Shown here in pieces: positions 54,629 through 63,256 of a stretch of 64,000 bases of DNA (position 1 is its first letter; each line of letters begins with the position of its first letter). Both the position numbers and the translations under genes were made by a program. The notes beneath the pieces were generated by a model. That model was not told the DNA's origin. It did not search any database and saw nothing but the letters and a program-made list of their open reading frames with translations. The stretch is from an uncultured cyanobacterium (GTDB lineage Bacteria; Cyanobacteriota; Cyanobacteriia; CACIAM-69d): contig CALGDE010000100.1 of NCBI GenBank assembly GCA_937883785.1, positions 21,678 through 85,677 of the forward strand, read 5' to 3'.

Positions 54629-56644
54629 ATGTATTTCGTTATCTGCCGGCATATGCCTTTTTCTAAGTTGACCCGATCGCAAGGACTGGTATTACTAGGA
54701 CCATTGGGGGCGATCGCTGGTTTCTTACTGGTGGCGGCGGCGATACAAATTCACACCTGGGGACTGAACTGGATTTGGGCAATTATTGTGCTGGTGGGGG
54801 TGGGCTGGCGCTGGTTGGTGGTGCGGTGGCTTCGAGCCAAAACGGGGGCGGGGGCGGCGGAACGGGCGATCGCTGAGCTGACCGATGAGGTGAATAAAGC
54901 GACGGCTGTGGCTGATGGCGGCAGCCAACGGGGGGCAACGGCGCAAAAGGTTTTAGATCAGTGTTTGGCTGATGCCATGGGCGATGCGCCCCTTTGGGAA
55001 GATTGGGATCAGTTTTGGGAGCGCTGTCAAATACTGGTGCGGGAAACGGCGCTGGCGTGCAACCCGGAGGTTAAATATCCCCTGCTAAATATCTATGTGC
55101 CCCAGGCTTACAGCTTGATGCGGGGAACGGTGGATGATCTGGGTCAGTGGATGGAACAGCTATCGCCAGTGCTAGGGCGGGTCACCATTGCCGAAGCCTA
55201 TGGAGCTTACGAGCTGTATCAAAAATGGGAGCCCTCAGCGCGGCGAGTGGTGAAAGTGTGGGATTGGGCTCAGTGGGTGCTGAATCCGGCGGTGGCGGCG
55301 GCGAAAACCGTCAGCCAAGGGTCCAGCGATCGCGCCACCCAGGAATTAATTAGCAATTTGGGGCAGCTGCTGCGAGAGGCCGCCCTGCGAAACTTAAGTG
55401 CTCGGGCGGTTGCCCTATACCGTGGCGACGCCTATGAGACAGCCACATTAACCCCATCTGCCAAATCTCAATCGAACCCAAAATCCGGTTCGAAACTGCT
55501 GCCACCCAAAACGGCGACCCTTCGAGAAATTTTCAACCAGGCGACGTCGCCGGAAAGCATGGACCAGCAGCCGGTAAATATTGTGCTGGTGGGGCGCACG
55601 GGGGCCGGGAAAAGTAGCTTGATTAATACTTTGTTTAGCGATCGCCAGGCAGAGACTGACCTGCTGCCCAGCACCGATAAGTTTGAAGCTTACCAATGGA
55701 CCTTGCCCACGGGGGAGCAGCTTAATTTGTGGGACAGTCCGGGATACGAGCAGGCCTATGGTTCCGCTGAGGGCGATCGCCTAGTGGAAGTGGCCCAGGT
55801 GGCGGATGTGGTGCTGTTAGTGACCCCGGCGCTGGACCCGGCTCCGAGGATGGATCGGGAGTTTATCCAGGCAGTGACAGAGGCTGAAGACGATGGGGAC
55901 TCGGTACCGGTGATTGCAGTGGTAACCCAGGTGGATCGGGTGCGCCCGAAGCGGGAGTGGCAGCCTCCTTATGATTGGCAGCGAGGAAACTTGCCCAAGG
56001 AGGCGAATATTCGCGAGGCGGTGGGGTATCGCCAAGAGGTGTTGGGGGACGCGGTGACCCAGGTGCTGCCCCTGGTGACTTGGGATGGGGAGCGCGATCG
56101 CCAAAGCTGGGCAGCGGATCCGCTGGCGACGGCTTTGCTAAACGCCCTGGCGCCGGCAAAGCAACAGCGACTGGGGCGATTTTTGCAAAGCTTGGAGGCT
56201 CGCAGTATCGCCGCCGCTCGGTTAATTGATAAATACGCTTTTCAAATGTCCACCACCCAGGGGCTGGCAACATTTTTAAAAAGTCCAGCGCTACAGTTTA
56301 TTTCCACGATGACCACGGGACAGCCGGGGCTGGCGTATCTTTTGGCGGAAAAAATCCCCGTTGAACAAATGCCGGTGGTGGTGGGCAAATTACAAATGGC
56401 CTACGACCTGTTTAGTTTGCTGGAGACGCCAGATTTCACCCAGGTGGCAGACGTGGCGGAGCGTAAGGGAAAAACCGCTGGCTTTAATTTGCTGGAGCTG
56501 TGGCCGCTGCTATTGAGACCCACGGACGATATTGCAACAGACACCCAAGCCTTTGGGAACGCTTTGGTGGAGTATTGGACCCAAGGATTGTCGGCGGAGG
56601 CACTGGGCGATCGCTATCGATACTATTTAGAAAAATCTGATTAG
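54629..56644 (+). CDS. Large membrane-associated GTPase (Era/dynamin-like G domain)
   Basis: This 671-aa protein has two N-terminal hydrophobic helices (about 22-45 and 48-66), then a helical region of about 230 residues. The G domain has P-loop GRTGAGKSSLIN (about 322-333), a DSPGYE G3 motif and a VTQVDR G4 segment. A helical region of about 160 residues ends the protein. Its general layout is that of cyanobacterial YcjF/50S-binding-GTPase-like proteins of unknown role. ATG 54653 is an alternative start. Confidence 0.78.
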   Translation: MYFVICRHMPFSKLTRSQGLVLLGPLGAIAGFLLVAAAIQIHTWGLNWIWAIIVLVGVGWRWLVVRWLRAKTGAGAAERAIAELTDEVNKATAVADGGSQRGATAQKVLDQCLADAMGDAPLWEDWDQFWERCQILVRETALACNPEVKYPLLNIYVPQAYSLMRGTVDDLGQWMEQLSPVLGRVTIAEAYGAYELYQKWEPSARRVVKVWDWAQWVLNPAVAAAKTVSQGSSDRATQELISNLGQLLREAALRNLSARAVALYRGDAYETATLTPSAKSQSNPKSGSKLLPPKTATLREIFNQATSPESMDQQPVNIVLVGRTGAGKSSLINTLFSDRQAETDLLPSTDKFEAYQWTLPTGEQLNLWDSPGYEQAYGSAEGDRLVEVAQVADVVLLVTPALDPAPRMDREFIQAVTEAEDDGDSVPVIAVVTQVDRVRPKREWQPPYDWQRGNLPKEANIREAVGYRQEVLGDAVTQVLPLVTWDGERDRQSWAADPLATALLNALAPAKQQRLGRFLQSLEARSIAAARLIDKYAFQMSTTQGLATFLKSPALQFISTMTTGQPGLAYLLAEKIPVEQMPVVVGKLQMAYDLFSLLETPDFTQVADVAERKGKTAGFNLLELWPLLLRPTDDIATDTQAFGNALVEYWTQGLSAEALGDRYRYYLEKSD

Positions 56645-56678
56645 AAAAACCTGAAGATTAACGACAATCCGCCTGTAG

Positions 56679-56720
56679 TCCTCAAATCCCAGTCCTCAAA
56701 TCCCAGTCCTTAAATTCCAG
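56679..56720 (+). repeat. 14-bp tandem repeat abutting a stop codon
   Basis: Three units, TCCTCAAATCCCAG twice and TCCTTAAATTCCAG, end exactly where the stop codon of the leftward 56.7-kb gene begins. Confidence 0.95.
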
Positions 56721-57296
56721 CTATTGCACTTCCAAGCTGAGCACATAGCGTCCCAGGCTGAGTTTTTGGGTCCACAGTTCGTATTCCAGCCGGAAAGATT
56801 GGGGGATGCCTTTTCCTTCCATCGCGTAGGACCGGGTAAAGTTCCGAAGCCGCAGCTGTTCGTGGGGGCGATTTTTGCTGGTTTGTAGCCAGTAGCGACT
56901 GGTGCCATACACGCCCTGTTCCCATAGGTGACGATAGCTAAATCCGCCGTTGCCTTGCATGGTCAAAATGGCGCGGTAGGGGGAAATTTCTAGCCACAGG
57001 TGGCGATCGCGCAAAGTTTCCACCGATCCTGATTGGGACGAGGGCGCCAGACCAAATAGATTCTGGTTTTCCTGAGGGCGTTGGGGTGTCTCATCAGGGG
57101 AGTTGGGCTGACCGTTGGGGGCATCAGAGCTGGGCGTTTCTGCCAATAAAGGCTCCGAAAACAAAATATGGCACCGCTCTCGATCTTTGCGATACAAAAC
57201 GGCGGTGGTGCGAATGGACGACTGCAGCGGTAAGTCGAGGGAGATTAGGGAGAGATTAACTAATTTGCGGTGGCGGGCAAACATGGCGCGGGGCAA
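56721..57296 (-). CDS. Conserved cyanobacterial hypothetical protein (191 aa)
   Basis: The protein has no signal peptide or membrane segment. An N-terminal block (LSLISLDLPLQSSIRTTAVLY) and a C-terminal block (LWLEISPYRAILTMQGNGG, then YRHLWEQGVYGTSRYWLQ) flank a variable Pro/Ser/Gln-rich linker. I believe this two-block pattern recurs in other cyanobacteria, but I know of no function. It converges on the GTPase gene. Confidence 0.65.
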   Translation of the reverse strand: MPRAMFARHRKLVNLSLISLDLPLQSSIRTTAVLYRKDRERCHILFSEPLLAETPSSDAPNGQPNSPDETPQRPQENQNLFGLAPSSQSGSVETLRDRHLWLEISPYRAILTMQGNGGFSYRHLWEQGVYGTSRYWLQTSKNRPHEQLRLRNFTRSYAMEGKGIPQSFRLEYELWTQKLSLGRYVLSLEVQ

Positions 57297-57638
57297 AATT
57301 GCTACAGGACGTGGACTTAGACAATTGAGCTTGGAAGGGTTGGGTGGCGATTTGAGAAAGCTTGCTGAAAAAACGGCGGGAGATTCCTTGGAAAGAATTG
57401 CCTGAAGGACCTCGCCTACGCAACATATACGTGTCTTGAATGGGGCTGCCAGGGTTGGGGTATGAACTGCTTTGGGATCAGCCTGGGAAAAATTTGCTGC
57501 GCCTGTTTCTGAAGGGTATGAAACGGTTTGAGCGATCGCCCCCTAAAGGCACTACAGTGACCCCAGCAGTGCCGATGCACCCGCAAGAAAGCGTAAAAAA
57601 GACAAAAAAGAAGACGACAAAATCGTCAGCGACTATCA
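57297..57638. other. Divergent region upstream of aroA
   Basis: No gene is seen. The 40 bases before aroA are A-rich (AAAAAAGACAAAAAAGAAG) and lack a clear Shine-Dalgarno box. Confidence 0.4.
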
Positions 57639-58985
57639 ATGCCCAAGCCCATCATAACGTCCCAGTTCAACGGTCCCCAGCAAACTTTGACAATTACTCC
57701 CCCCGATGGGGGCGTGCGGCTGCGGGGACGGGTGCAAATTCCCGGAGATAAATCCATTTCCCACCGCTCCCTAATGCTGGGGGCACTGGCGGAGGGCACC
57801 ACCACCATTGAGGGGCTTTTGTTAGGGGAAGATCCTCGCAGTACGGCCGCTTGCTTTCGGGCAATGGGCGCAGAAATTAGCAAATTAAATACTGAACAAG
57901 TGACGGTACAGGGCATCGGGCTCGGCAATTTGCAGGAGCCCACTGGTGTGCTGAACGCGGGCAACTCGGGCACCACCCTGCGGCTGATGTTGGGAATTTT
58001 GGCGTCCCATCAGAATCGCTATTTCACGGTTACCGGCGACGATTCCTTGCGATCGCGCCCCATGGGTCGGGTGATTAATCCCCTGAAGGAAATGGGGGCT
58101 GAAATTTGGGGACGGGAAGGCAACACCCTGGCTCCGTTGGCGGTACAGGGGCGATCGCTCAACCCCATGACCTACCGCTCCCCCATTGCATCAGCCCAAG
58201 TTAAATCCTGTTTGCTGTTGGCGGGGCTTATGACCGAGGGGGAAACCAAGGTGATTGAGCCGGCTTTGTCCCGGGACCACAGCGAACGGATGCTGCAAGC
58301 TTTTGGCGCCACGGTAAAGGTGGATCCCGATGAAATCAGCGCGGCGGTGATGGGACCGGCAAAATTAACGGGACAGCGGGTGATTGTGCCCGGGGATATT
58401 AGCTCGGCGGCATTTTGGCTGGTGGCTGGGGCGATCGCGCCCGACTCCGATTTGGTGGTAGAAAATGTGGGCATTAACCCCACCCGCACTGGCGTTTTGG
58501 AAGTGCTGCGAGATATGGGGGCGGACTTGACCCTGGAAAACGAGCGGGACGCGGCGGGGGAGCCGGTGGCCGATATTCGAGTGCGCACTAGCCAGCTCCA
58601 AGGCTGCGAAATTTCTGGGGCGGTAATTCCTCGATCCATCGACGAAATTCCCATTTTGGCGGTGGCGGCGGCCTGCGCCAAGGGCAAAACAGTCATTCGC
58701 GATGCGGCGGAATTACGGGTGAAGGAAAGCGATCGCCTAGCGGTTATGGCCAGTGAGCTAAGTGGCATGGGGGCGAGTATTACCGAGCACCCTGACGGCT
58801 TAGAAGTAGTTGGGGGCTCCCTACTACAGGGTTCCTCGACCGATAGTTATACGGATCACCGCATTGCTATGAGTTTGGCGATCGCCGCTTTAGTGGCGAA
58901 AGGACCGACGGAAATCCATCGAGCCGAAGCCGCCGCCATCTCCTACCCCAACTTCGTCCCTACCCTGGAAACCCTCTGCCGTTGA
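57639..58985 (+). CDS. aroA: 3-phosphoshikimate 1-carboxyvinyltransferase (EPSP synthase)
   Basis: This 448-aa shikimate-pathway enzyme joins shikimate-3-phosphate and PEP. It has [19 protein letters not shown] at the N-terminus, [26 protein letters not shown] and RVKESDRLA. It ends with [15 protein letters not shown]. Complete, normal length. Its 3' 250 bp reappear in degenerate form at 59.65 kb, downstream of the next gene. Confidence 0.95.
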   Translation: MPKPIITSQFNGPQQTLTITPPDGGVRLRGRVQIPGDKSISHRSLMLGALAEGTTTIEGLLLGEDPRSTAACFRAMGAEISKLNTEQVTVQGIGLGNLQEPTGVLNAGNSGTTLRLMLGILASHQNRYFTVTGDDSLRSRPMGRVINPLKEMGAEIWGREGNTLAPLAVQGRSLNPMTYRSPIASAQVKSCLLLAGLMTEGETKVIEPALSRDHSERMLQAFGATVKVDPDEISAAVMGPAKLTGQRVIVPGDISSAAFWLVAGAIAPDSDLVVENVGINPTRTGVLEVLRDMGADLTLENERDAAGEPVADIRVRTSQLQGCEISGAVIPRSIDEIPILAVAAACAKGKTVIRDAAELRVKESDRLAVMASELSGMGASITEHPDGLEVVGGSLLQGSSTDSYTDHRIAMSLAIAALVAKGPTEIHRAEAAAISYPNFVPTLETLCR

Positions 58986-59007
58986 TTACCGTAACCGAGC
59001 CAGGACA

Positions 59008-59607
59008 ATGAAGCATTTTCTGGGTAAATCTATCTCCCTAAATAGGTCTCAGAAACGATATTTAATCGCACTAGTTCTGATAAGCATAGTGCTGCCAATC
59101 GTACTTGCAACGTTGCTTGTTGGGCTGGGGAAGTTCCTAGGGTGTCAAATGTTCGGTGAAACCCAACAGATGTGCTCTGTCGGGGGGATTAGCCTGGGGC
59201 AAATGATAAAAATGCTGGTGGATTGGAATTGGCTTGTTCCTGTGGGAAGCCTGCTCACCATTCCACCGTTGAGCATTAGCGTGTTTATCGTTTTGCTAGC
59301 GCTAATTTACAAAAGCTATAGCCGCCCAAACCGGATTATTTTGGGCACTTTCAGCATTTTCTACTTTTGGTTTGCACCGCTAATTGCTGGCGTTTCCTTT
59401 GTGTACTGGGTCGTAGGGTTAGCCGGAACAGGGCAATGTTTAGCCAATGCTGGAGGCGTAGGTCGCTGTTATTTGCTGGGCGTTGATATGGGATCCAGTT
59501 TCCATGCGGCGGCGGTAATGCCTTGGATGGTCTTCATTTTATTTCCCATCTGCGTTGTCTCAGCCCTCGTGTACTGCGCCTTTGCCGCTAGGAAGCCCCA
59601 GGGTTAA
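59008..59607 (+). CDS. Polytopic membrane protein of unknown function (199 aa)
   Basis: AGGACA immediately precedes ATG 59008, 22 bp after the aroA stop. Four hydrophobic helices can be read (about 17-38, 75-100, 108-133 and 168-192), with several conserved-looking glycines and cysteines in the loops (FLGCQMFGETQQMC, GQCLANAGGVGRC). I recognise no family. It is bracketed by aroA and a second copy of the aroA 3' end, so it may have arrived with, or been moved by, that duplication. Confidence 0.7.
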   Translation: MKHFLGKSISLNRSQKRYLIALVLISIVLPIVLATLLVGLGKFLGCQMFGETQQMCSVGGISLGQMIKMLVDWNWLVPVGSLLTIPPLSISVFIVLLALIYKSYSRPNRIILGTFSIFYFWFAPLIAGVSFVYWVVGLAGTGQCLANAGGVGRCYLLGVDMGSSFHAAAVMPWMVFILFPICVVSALVYCAFAARKPQG

Positions 59608-59642
59608 AAGTTCCTGATCGACACATTGATGAGACGGCCAGT

Positions 59643-59906
59643 GCAGATCGCTGACCGGTTATGGGCGGCCAGTGAGTTAAGTGGCATGGGGGCGAGTATT
59701 ATCGAGCACCCTGACGGTTTAGAAAGGGTTGAGGGAACCCTATTACAGGGAGCCTCGACGATAGTTATACGAACTACCGCATTGCTATAGGGCTGGCGAT
59801 CGCCGCCTCGTTGGCTAAAGAATCGATGAAAAACCATCGAACTGAAGCCGCCGCTATCTCCTACCCCAACTTCGTACCCACCCTGGAAACCCTTTGCAAA
59901 GGGTGA
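59643..59906 (+). pseudogene. Degenerate duplicate of the aroA 3' end
   Basis: This segment follows aroA 58727-58985 closely: AGTGAGTTAAGTGGCATGGG, ATCGAGCACCCTGACGG, CGCATTGCTAT, then TCCTACCCCAACTTCGT and CCCTGGAAACCCT are all shared in order. Small insertions and deletions (an extra GCGG near 59664 and a lost base in the GATAGTTATAC region) destroy the frame. Identity looks like roughly four bases in five. It ends at a TGA corresponding to the aroA stop. Confidence 0.93.
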
Positions 59907-59938
59907 TTTAAATTGATTTTTTAGGGTTAGTTTCTTGG

Positions 59939-59963
59939 GATTAATCTCTTGAGATTAATCTTT
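59939..59963. repeat. Perfect 10-bp palindrome
   Basis: GATTAATCTC-TT-GAGATTAATC is followed by TTT. It is AT-rich, so it could be a weak terminator or a protein-binding site. Confidence 0.6.
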
Positions 59964-60116
59964 CAAAGCAGTGGCGCGGAGATAAAGCACAGAAACCGCA
60001 GACGGCGTAAGAAAAGATAACGTAGAAACAGAAACCATCGAAGCTCCCGCTCCCGTCGCGACCTTGTCCGCTGATCCCGTTTCGCACTAACTTCACACAG
60101 CAGCCGCACCTCTACC

Positions 60117-60800
60117 ATGTTGACCTTTGCCGAAATTATTGACGATATCGAAGACGAATTAGACGACGTGCTTGAGGATATTGATCCCAGCACCCTCGGT
60201 CCGCAAATTAGCAGCTTTCTCGACCAAAATGCCAATTCAATTAATGACGTTTTAACGGGAGAACCCGTCTCCAATGCCCTTGCCGATGGGGTGAATGCGT
60301 TGGTGAGCAGCGTGGTACCTGATTTTTCAGTGACTCCCGATGACATTGCCGACGTGGTGGATGATGCCCTGCCTATTCTTGGGGCGATCGTCGGAGGACC
60401 TTTGAGTTTTGCTCCCGTGCTGTCCATTGCTACGGATTTGCTCACGGGAGAGACAGTGGCTGACCTGTTAGGCGATGGGCTTAATCTATGGTTTGACCGC
60501 GACGACTACTTGGCTCGCTACCCCGACATTGCCAACGCAGAGGTTGATCCTTTCTTGCATTTCCTTCAGTCGGGAGCCCTGGAAGGTCGTCTAGTTGATA
60601 TTTTTGACGAGAATTTTTACTTAGCCAACAACCCCGACGTAGCTTCAGCAGTTGCTTCCGATGGATTTTCCTCCGGCTGGTTGCACTTCCTAACCAATGG
60701 CGTTAACGAAGGGCGATCGCCAGCTCCCGGAATAGGCGGCGATATTGCTGGCGCGATCGCCAACACCATCAACCAGCTAGATAACGTCGGAATAATCTAA
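60117..60800 (+). CDS. Protein with YLxxxPDI/V-type repeats
   Basis: This 227-aa acidic protein lacks a signal peptide. After a helical first part (about 1-125), it has two related units of about 40 residues: DDYLARYPDIANAEVDPFLHF...GALEGR and ENFYLANNPDVASAVAS...LHFLTNGVNEGR. This YLxxNPDV...HFxxxGxxEGR unit occurs in many secreted or surface proteins of cyanobacteria and proteobacteria. There is no clear ribosome-binding site before ATG 60117. Function is unknown. Confidence 0.7.
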   Translation: MLTFAEIIDDIEDELDDVLEDIDPSTLGPQISSFLDQNANSINDVLTGEPVSNALADGVNALVSSVVPDFSVTPDDIADVVDDALPILGAIVGGPLSFAPVLSIATDLLTGETVADLLGDGLNLWFDRDDYLARYPDIANAEVDPFLHFLQSGALEGRLVDIFDENFYLANNPDVASAVASDGFSSGWLHFLTNGVNEGRSPAPGIGGDIAGAIANTINQLDNVGII

Positions 60801-61160
60801 GGTGCGTCATCAATGGCAATAGTCGGCCCCGAAGCTTAATGGGAGTTGGAAGCTGCCCTAGGTAAGCCCTCTAGGTTTAGCGGTTTCTCGTAGCAAGGAA
60901 TACCGCACCCGGCAGACTCCACCGATAAATAAAAACCGGGGGCTGCAGCCTTGGGCTCGGCAACGGCTTCCGCAAAGGTACCTCACTGTCCAACCTGTGC
61001 CATTGCCATTTACAAGGTTTCGCGATTTTAAAATCTCGTAACTTTATTCGCCGTTTCTCAGGGATACCTGAGACCTAAACCGGGTTCAGAAAATTGGCCA
61101 TGTATGATGGAATCAGGCTTTTGAATCATTAGCATTAGCGATTCGGTATTTAGCTAACCT
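60801..61160. other. Intergenic region upstream of ctpA
   Basis: No gene is recognised in these 360 bp; they presumably hold the ctpA promoter. Confidence 0.45.
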
Positions 61161-62444
61161 ATGACCACCATGAAGAAAAATCTCGCCTTGGGGGCGACAG
61201 CCACCGTTGTTGCAGCGATCACTTTAACCGGTGCAGGCATTCACCTTTCCCAAGGACACGCCTTTTTCAAAAGCAATCCCAACGAGATTGTGGACGAGGT
61301 TTGGCAGGCCGTTAATCGTAACTATTTAGACGCCACCTTCAACCAGGAAGACTGGATGGCGGTGCGCACTGAGTATGTGCGTGATCGCACCTATGCTAAT
61401 CCGGAAGCAGCTTATGCGGCGATCGAAGAAATGCTGGAGAAGCTGGGGGATCCCTACACTCGCTTCCTTAAGCCTGACGAATTCCGCAATATGCAAATCG
61501 ATACTTCCGGTGAGTTAACCGGGGTAGGCATTCAGCTAGGGCAGGACGAAGAAACGAAGGATCTGGTGGTGGTGGCTCCCATCGAAGATTCACCCGCGTT
61601 CTCCGCCGGAGTATTGGCTAGGGACAAAATTGTGGCGATTGATGGTAAGTCCACTGAAGGGATGGATATTAATGATGCCGTTAAGCTAATTCGCGGTCCC
61701 GTGGGCACAACGGTGACGTTAACGATCGCCCGCGATGATGAAACATTGCAGTTTCCCATTAGACGCGATCGCATTGAGCTACACCCGGTGCGTCAGGAAG
61801 AGCGCAAAGAAAAGGGGATTCATCTGGGCTATATCCGTCTAACGCAATTTAATGGCAATGCTGCTGTGGAAATGCGCGACGCCATTAAGGAGCTGGAAAA
61901 AGCGGATGTGGGTGGCTACATTTTGGACCTACGTTCCAATCCAGGCGGACTGCTATTTTCCAGTATTGAAATTGCCCGCATGTGGCTCGATGAAGGCACC
62001 ATCGTGTCCACGGTAAATCGCCAGGGAGAAGTGGATCGCCAGGTGGCGAAGGGCAAGCCCTTAACTGAACGTCCGCTGGTGGTGCTTGTGGATGGCGGAT
62101 CCGCTAGCGCCAGTGAGATCCTGTCGGGAGCCCTTCAAGATTTAGACCGGGCCACGCTGGTGGGCACCAAAACTTTTGGTAAAGGGCTGGTGCAATCAGT
62201 GCGTCATCTGGGGGACGGCTCCGGGTTGGCGGTGACGGTGGCGAAATACCTAACTCCCAGTGGTCGAGACATTAATAAGTTAGGCATTGAGCCCGATATT
62301 ATTGTGGAATTGTCCGATGAGCAGCGGGAGTTCCTGGTGGATAACCGCGATCGCATCGGCACCCTGGACGATCCCCAATATGCTCGAGCCTTATCTGAAC
62401 TTGTTCAAAAAGTGGGTACAGGAGCAAATGCTCAAACCCCCTAG
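61161..62444 (+). CDS. ctpA: C-terminal processing peptidase (S41)
   Basis: This 427-aa protein has an N-terminal signal or anchor sequence (about 8-33), a PDZ domain (about 105-190) and the S41 protease domain. The catalytic Ser-Lys dyad is in GGSASASEI (Ser316) and KTFGKG (Lys341). CtpA matures the D1 protein of photosystem II in the thylakoid lumen; cyanobacteria also have CtpB and CtpC paralogues, so the exact subtype is uncertain. The last base of the TAG stop (62442-62444) is the first base of MITE copy E. Confidence 0.9.
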   Translation: MTTMKKNLALGATATVVAAITLTGAGIHLSQGHAFFKSNPNEIVDEVWQAVNRNYLDATFNQEDWMAVRTEYVRDRTYANPEAAYAAIEEMLEKLGDPYTRFLKPDEFRNMQIDTSGELTGVGIQLGQDEETKDLVVVAPIEDSPAFSAGVLARDKIVAIDGKSTEGMDINDAVKLIRGPVGTTVTLTIARDDETLQFPIRRDRIELHPVRQEERKEKGIHLGYIRLTQFNGNAAVEMRDAIKELEKADVGGYILDLRSNPGGLLFSSIEIARMWLDEGTIVSTVNRQGEVDRQVAKGKPLTERPLVVLVDGGSASASEILSGALQDLDRATLVGTKTFGKGLVQSVRHLGDGSGLAVTVAKYLTPSGRDINKLGIEPDIIVELSDEQREFLVDNRDRIGTLDDPQYARALSELVQKVGTGANAQTP

Positions 62445-62700
62445 GGCATTTCACTAATCAACGGGGCAGAAGGCATACGCAGTGGAGAGTACACGCCCTC
62501 TCAAAAAAATTAGGGGCTAAAAAACTCTCACAGCTAGGGCGTGTCATCAATTAAGCAGCAGCAGCCTTGCGTAGTGGGTCGTACACGCCCTTTTAACGCC
62601 AAAAGTGCTCAGGGCTGAAACCTTAATCGCTAAAGGTTTTGAAGCTTAAATAATGACAGCTCCTAATGACGACTTTGAGATTTAAATGGTGAAAGTGCTC
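62444..62700 (-). mobile_element. MITE copy E, interrupted by copy D
   Basis: The left end TA|GGGCATTTCACTAATCAAC directly follows the ctpA TA. The blocks CGCAGTGGAGAGTACACGCCC and ATTAGGGGCTAAAA then match copies C and D. Copy D is inserted at about 62536, and the other end of E resumes after 62665 with GACTTTGAGATTTAAATGG, ending near 62700. Confidence 0.8.
62537..62663 (-). mobile_element. MITE copy D, nested in copy E
   Basis: This 127-bp copy lies between TA (62535-62536) and TA (62664-62665); CTA is shared by both sides. It starts GGGCGTGTCATCAATTAAG on the plus strand and ends CTTAAATAATGACAGCTCC, giving imperfect terminal inverted repeats. It is the best-preserved copy in the window. 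Confidence 0.9.
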
Positions 62701-62737
62701 AGCATCAGAAAATCTTGCAGTGTTTTCTGATGCTGAG
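62698..62737. terminator. Perfect 15-bp hairpin downstream of the MITEs
   Basis: CTCAGCATCAGAAAA pairs perfectly with TTTTCTGATGCTGAG over a 10-nt loop. No T-run follows on the plus strand. It may be the original ctpA terminator displaced by the MITEs, or an independent structural element. Confidence 0.55.
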
Positions 62738-62831
62738 AACACATTCGTAACATTATTCTGAGTCGCCACAGCATTGGCCGTTGATACTCATGATTCAATG
62801 GTCATAAGTTGGGGTTCCAGGAAAGTTAGCA

Positions 62832-63125
62832 GTGTTAGCCAAAAAATATGAAGCGGGTCAGGAGCATCGCAATGTCGATGTGGATCCTGAGAAAACCCAT
62901 CAAGAAAAACAAATATCGCCGGGGCACGACGAGGATGCTGAAGTGAATTGGTACATTGTTGCCCTTGAAGACGGGTGCTGTGACGTTGTTCCCATTTCTG
63001 AAGGACAGCAATTGGAACATGATTCGTCCCCCCATCGCAAAGTGTGGGGGCCGTTCCAGTCCTACGAGGGGGCGATCGCCCGACGCATTGGTCTAATTCG
63101 CGCCGGGAAATGTAAACCTTACTAG
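62832..63125 (+). CDS. Small conserved cyanobacterial protein (97 aa)
   Basis: The frame opens with GTG 62832 and no in-frame ATG precedes the conserved part. The C-terminal block (NWYIVALEDGCCDVVPISEG, then WGPFQSYEGAIARRIGLIRAGKC) is, to my knowledge, widespread in cyanobacteria, where it is often mislabelled as a transposase fragment. It has no nuclease motifs. Function is unknown, and the start is uncertain. Confidence 0.65.
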   Translation: MLAKKYEAGQEHRNVDVDPEKTHQEKQISPGHDEDAEVNWYIVALEDGCCDVVPISEGQQLEHDSSPHRKVWGPFQSYEGAIARRIGLIRAGKCKPY

Positions 63126-63256
63126 GAGCTTGGTGCACTGCTGGGGCAAGGATTCGAGCACGCCAAAGCCATAGCTGGCACAGTGGGGCGAAATCCCTAA
63201 ATGTCCTGTGCTTAAACGAAAAGGCTAACAATAGTACCGATATTTACGGAATAACT

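Noticed and set aside
62832..63125. Transposase fragment
   Set aside because: I recall similar small proteins being labelled as DDE transposase, but there are no DDE residues, no inverted repeats around the gene, and the WYIV...GPF...RRIGLIRAGKC block looks like a compact conserved protein.
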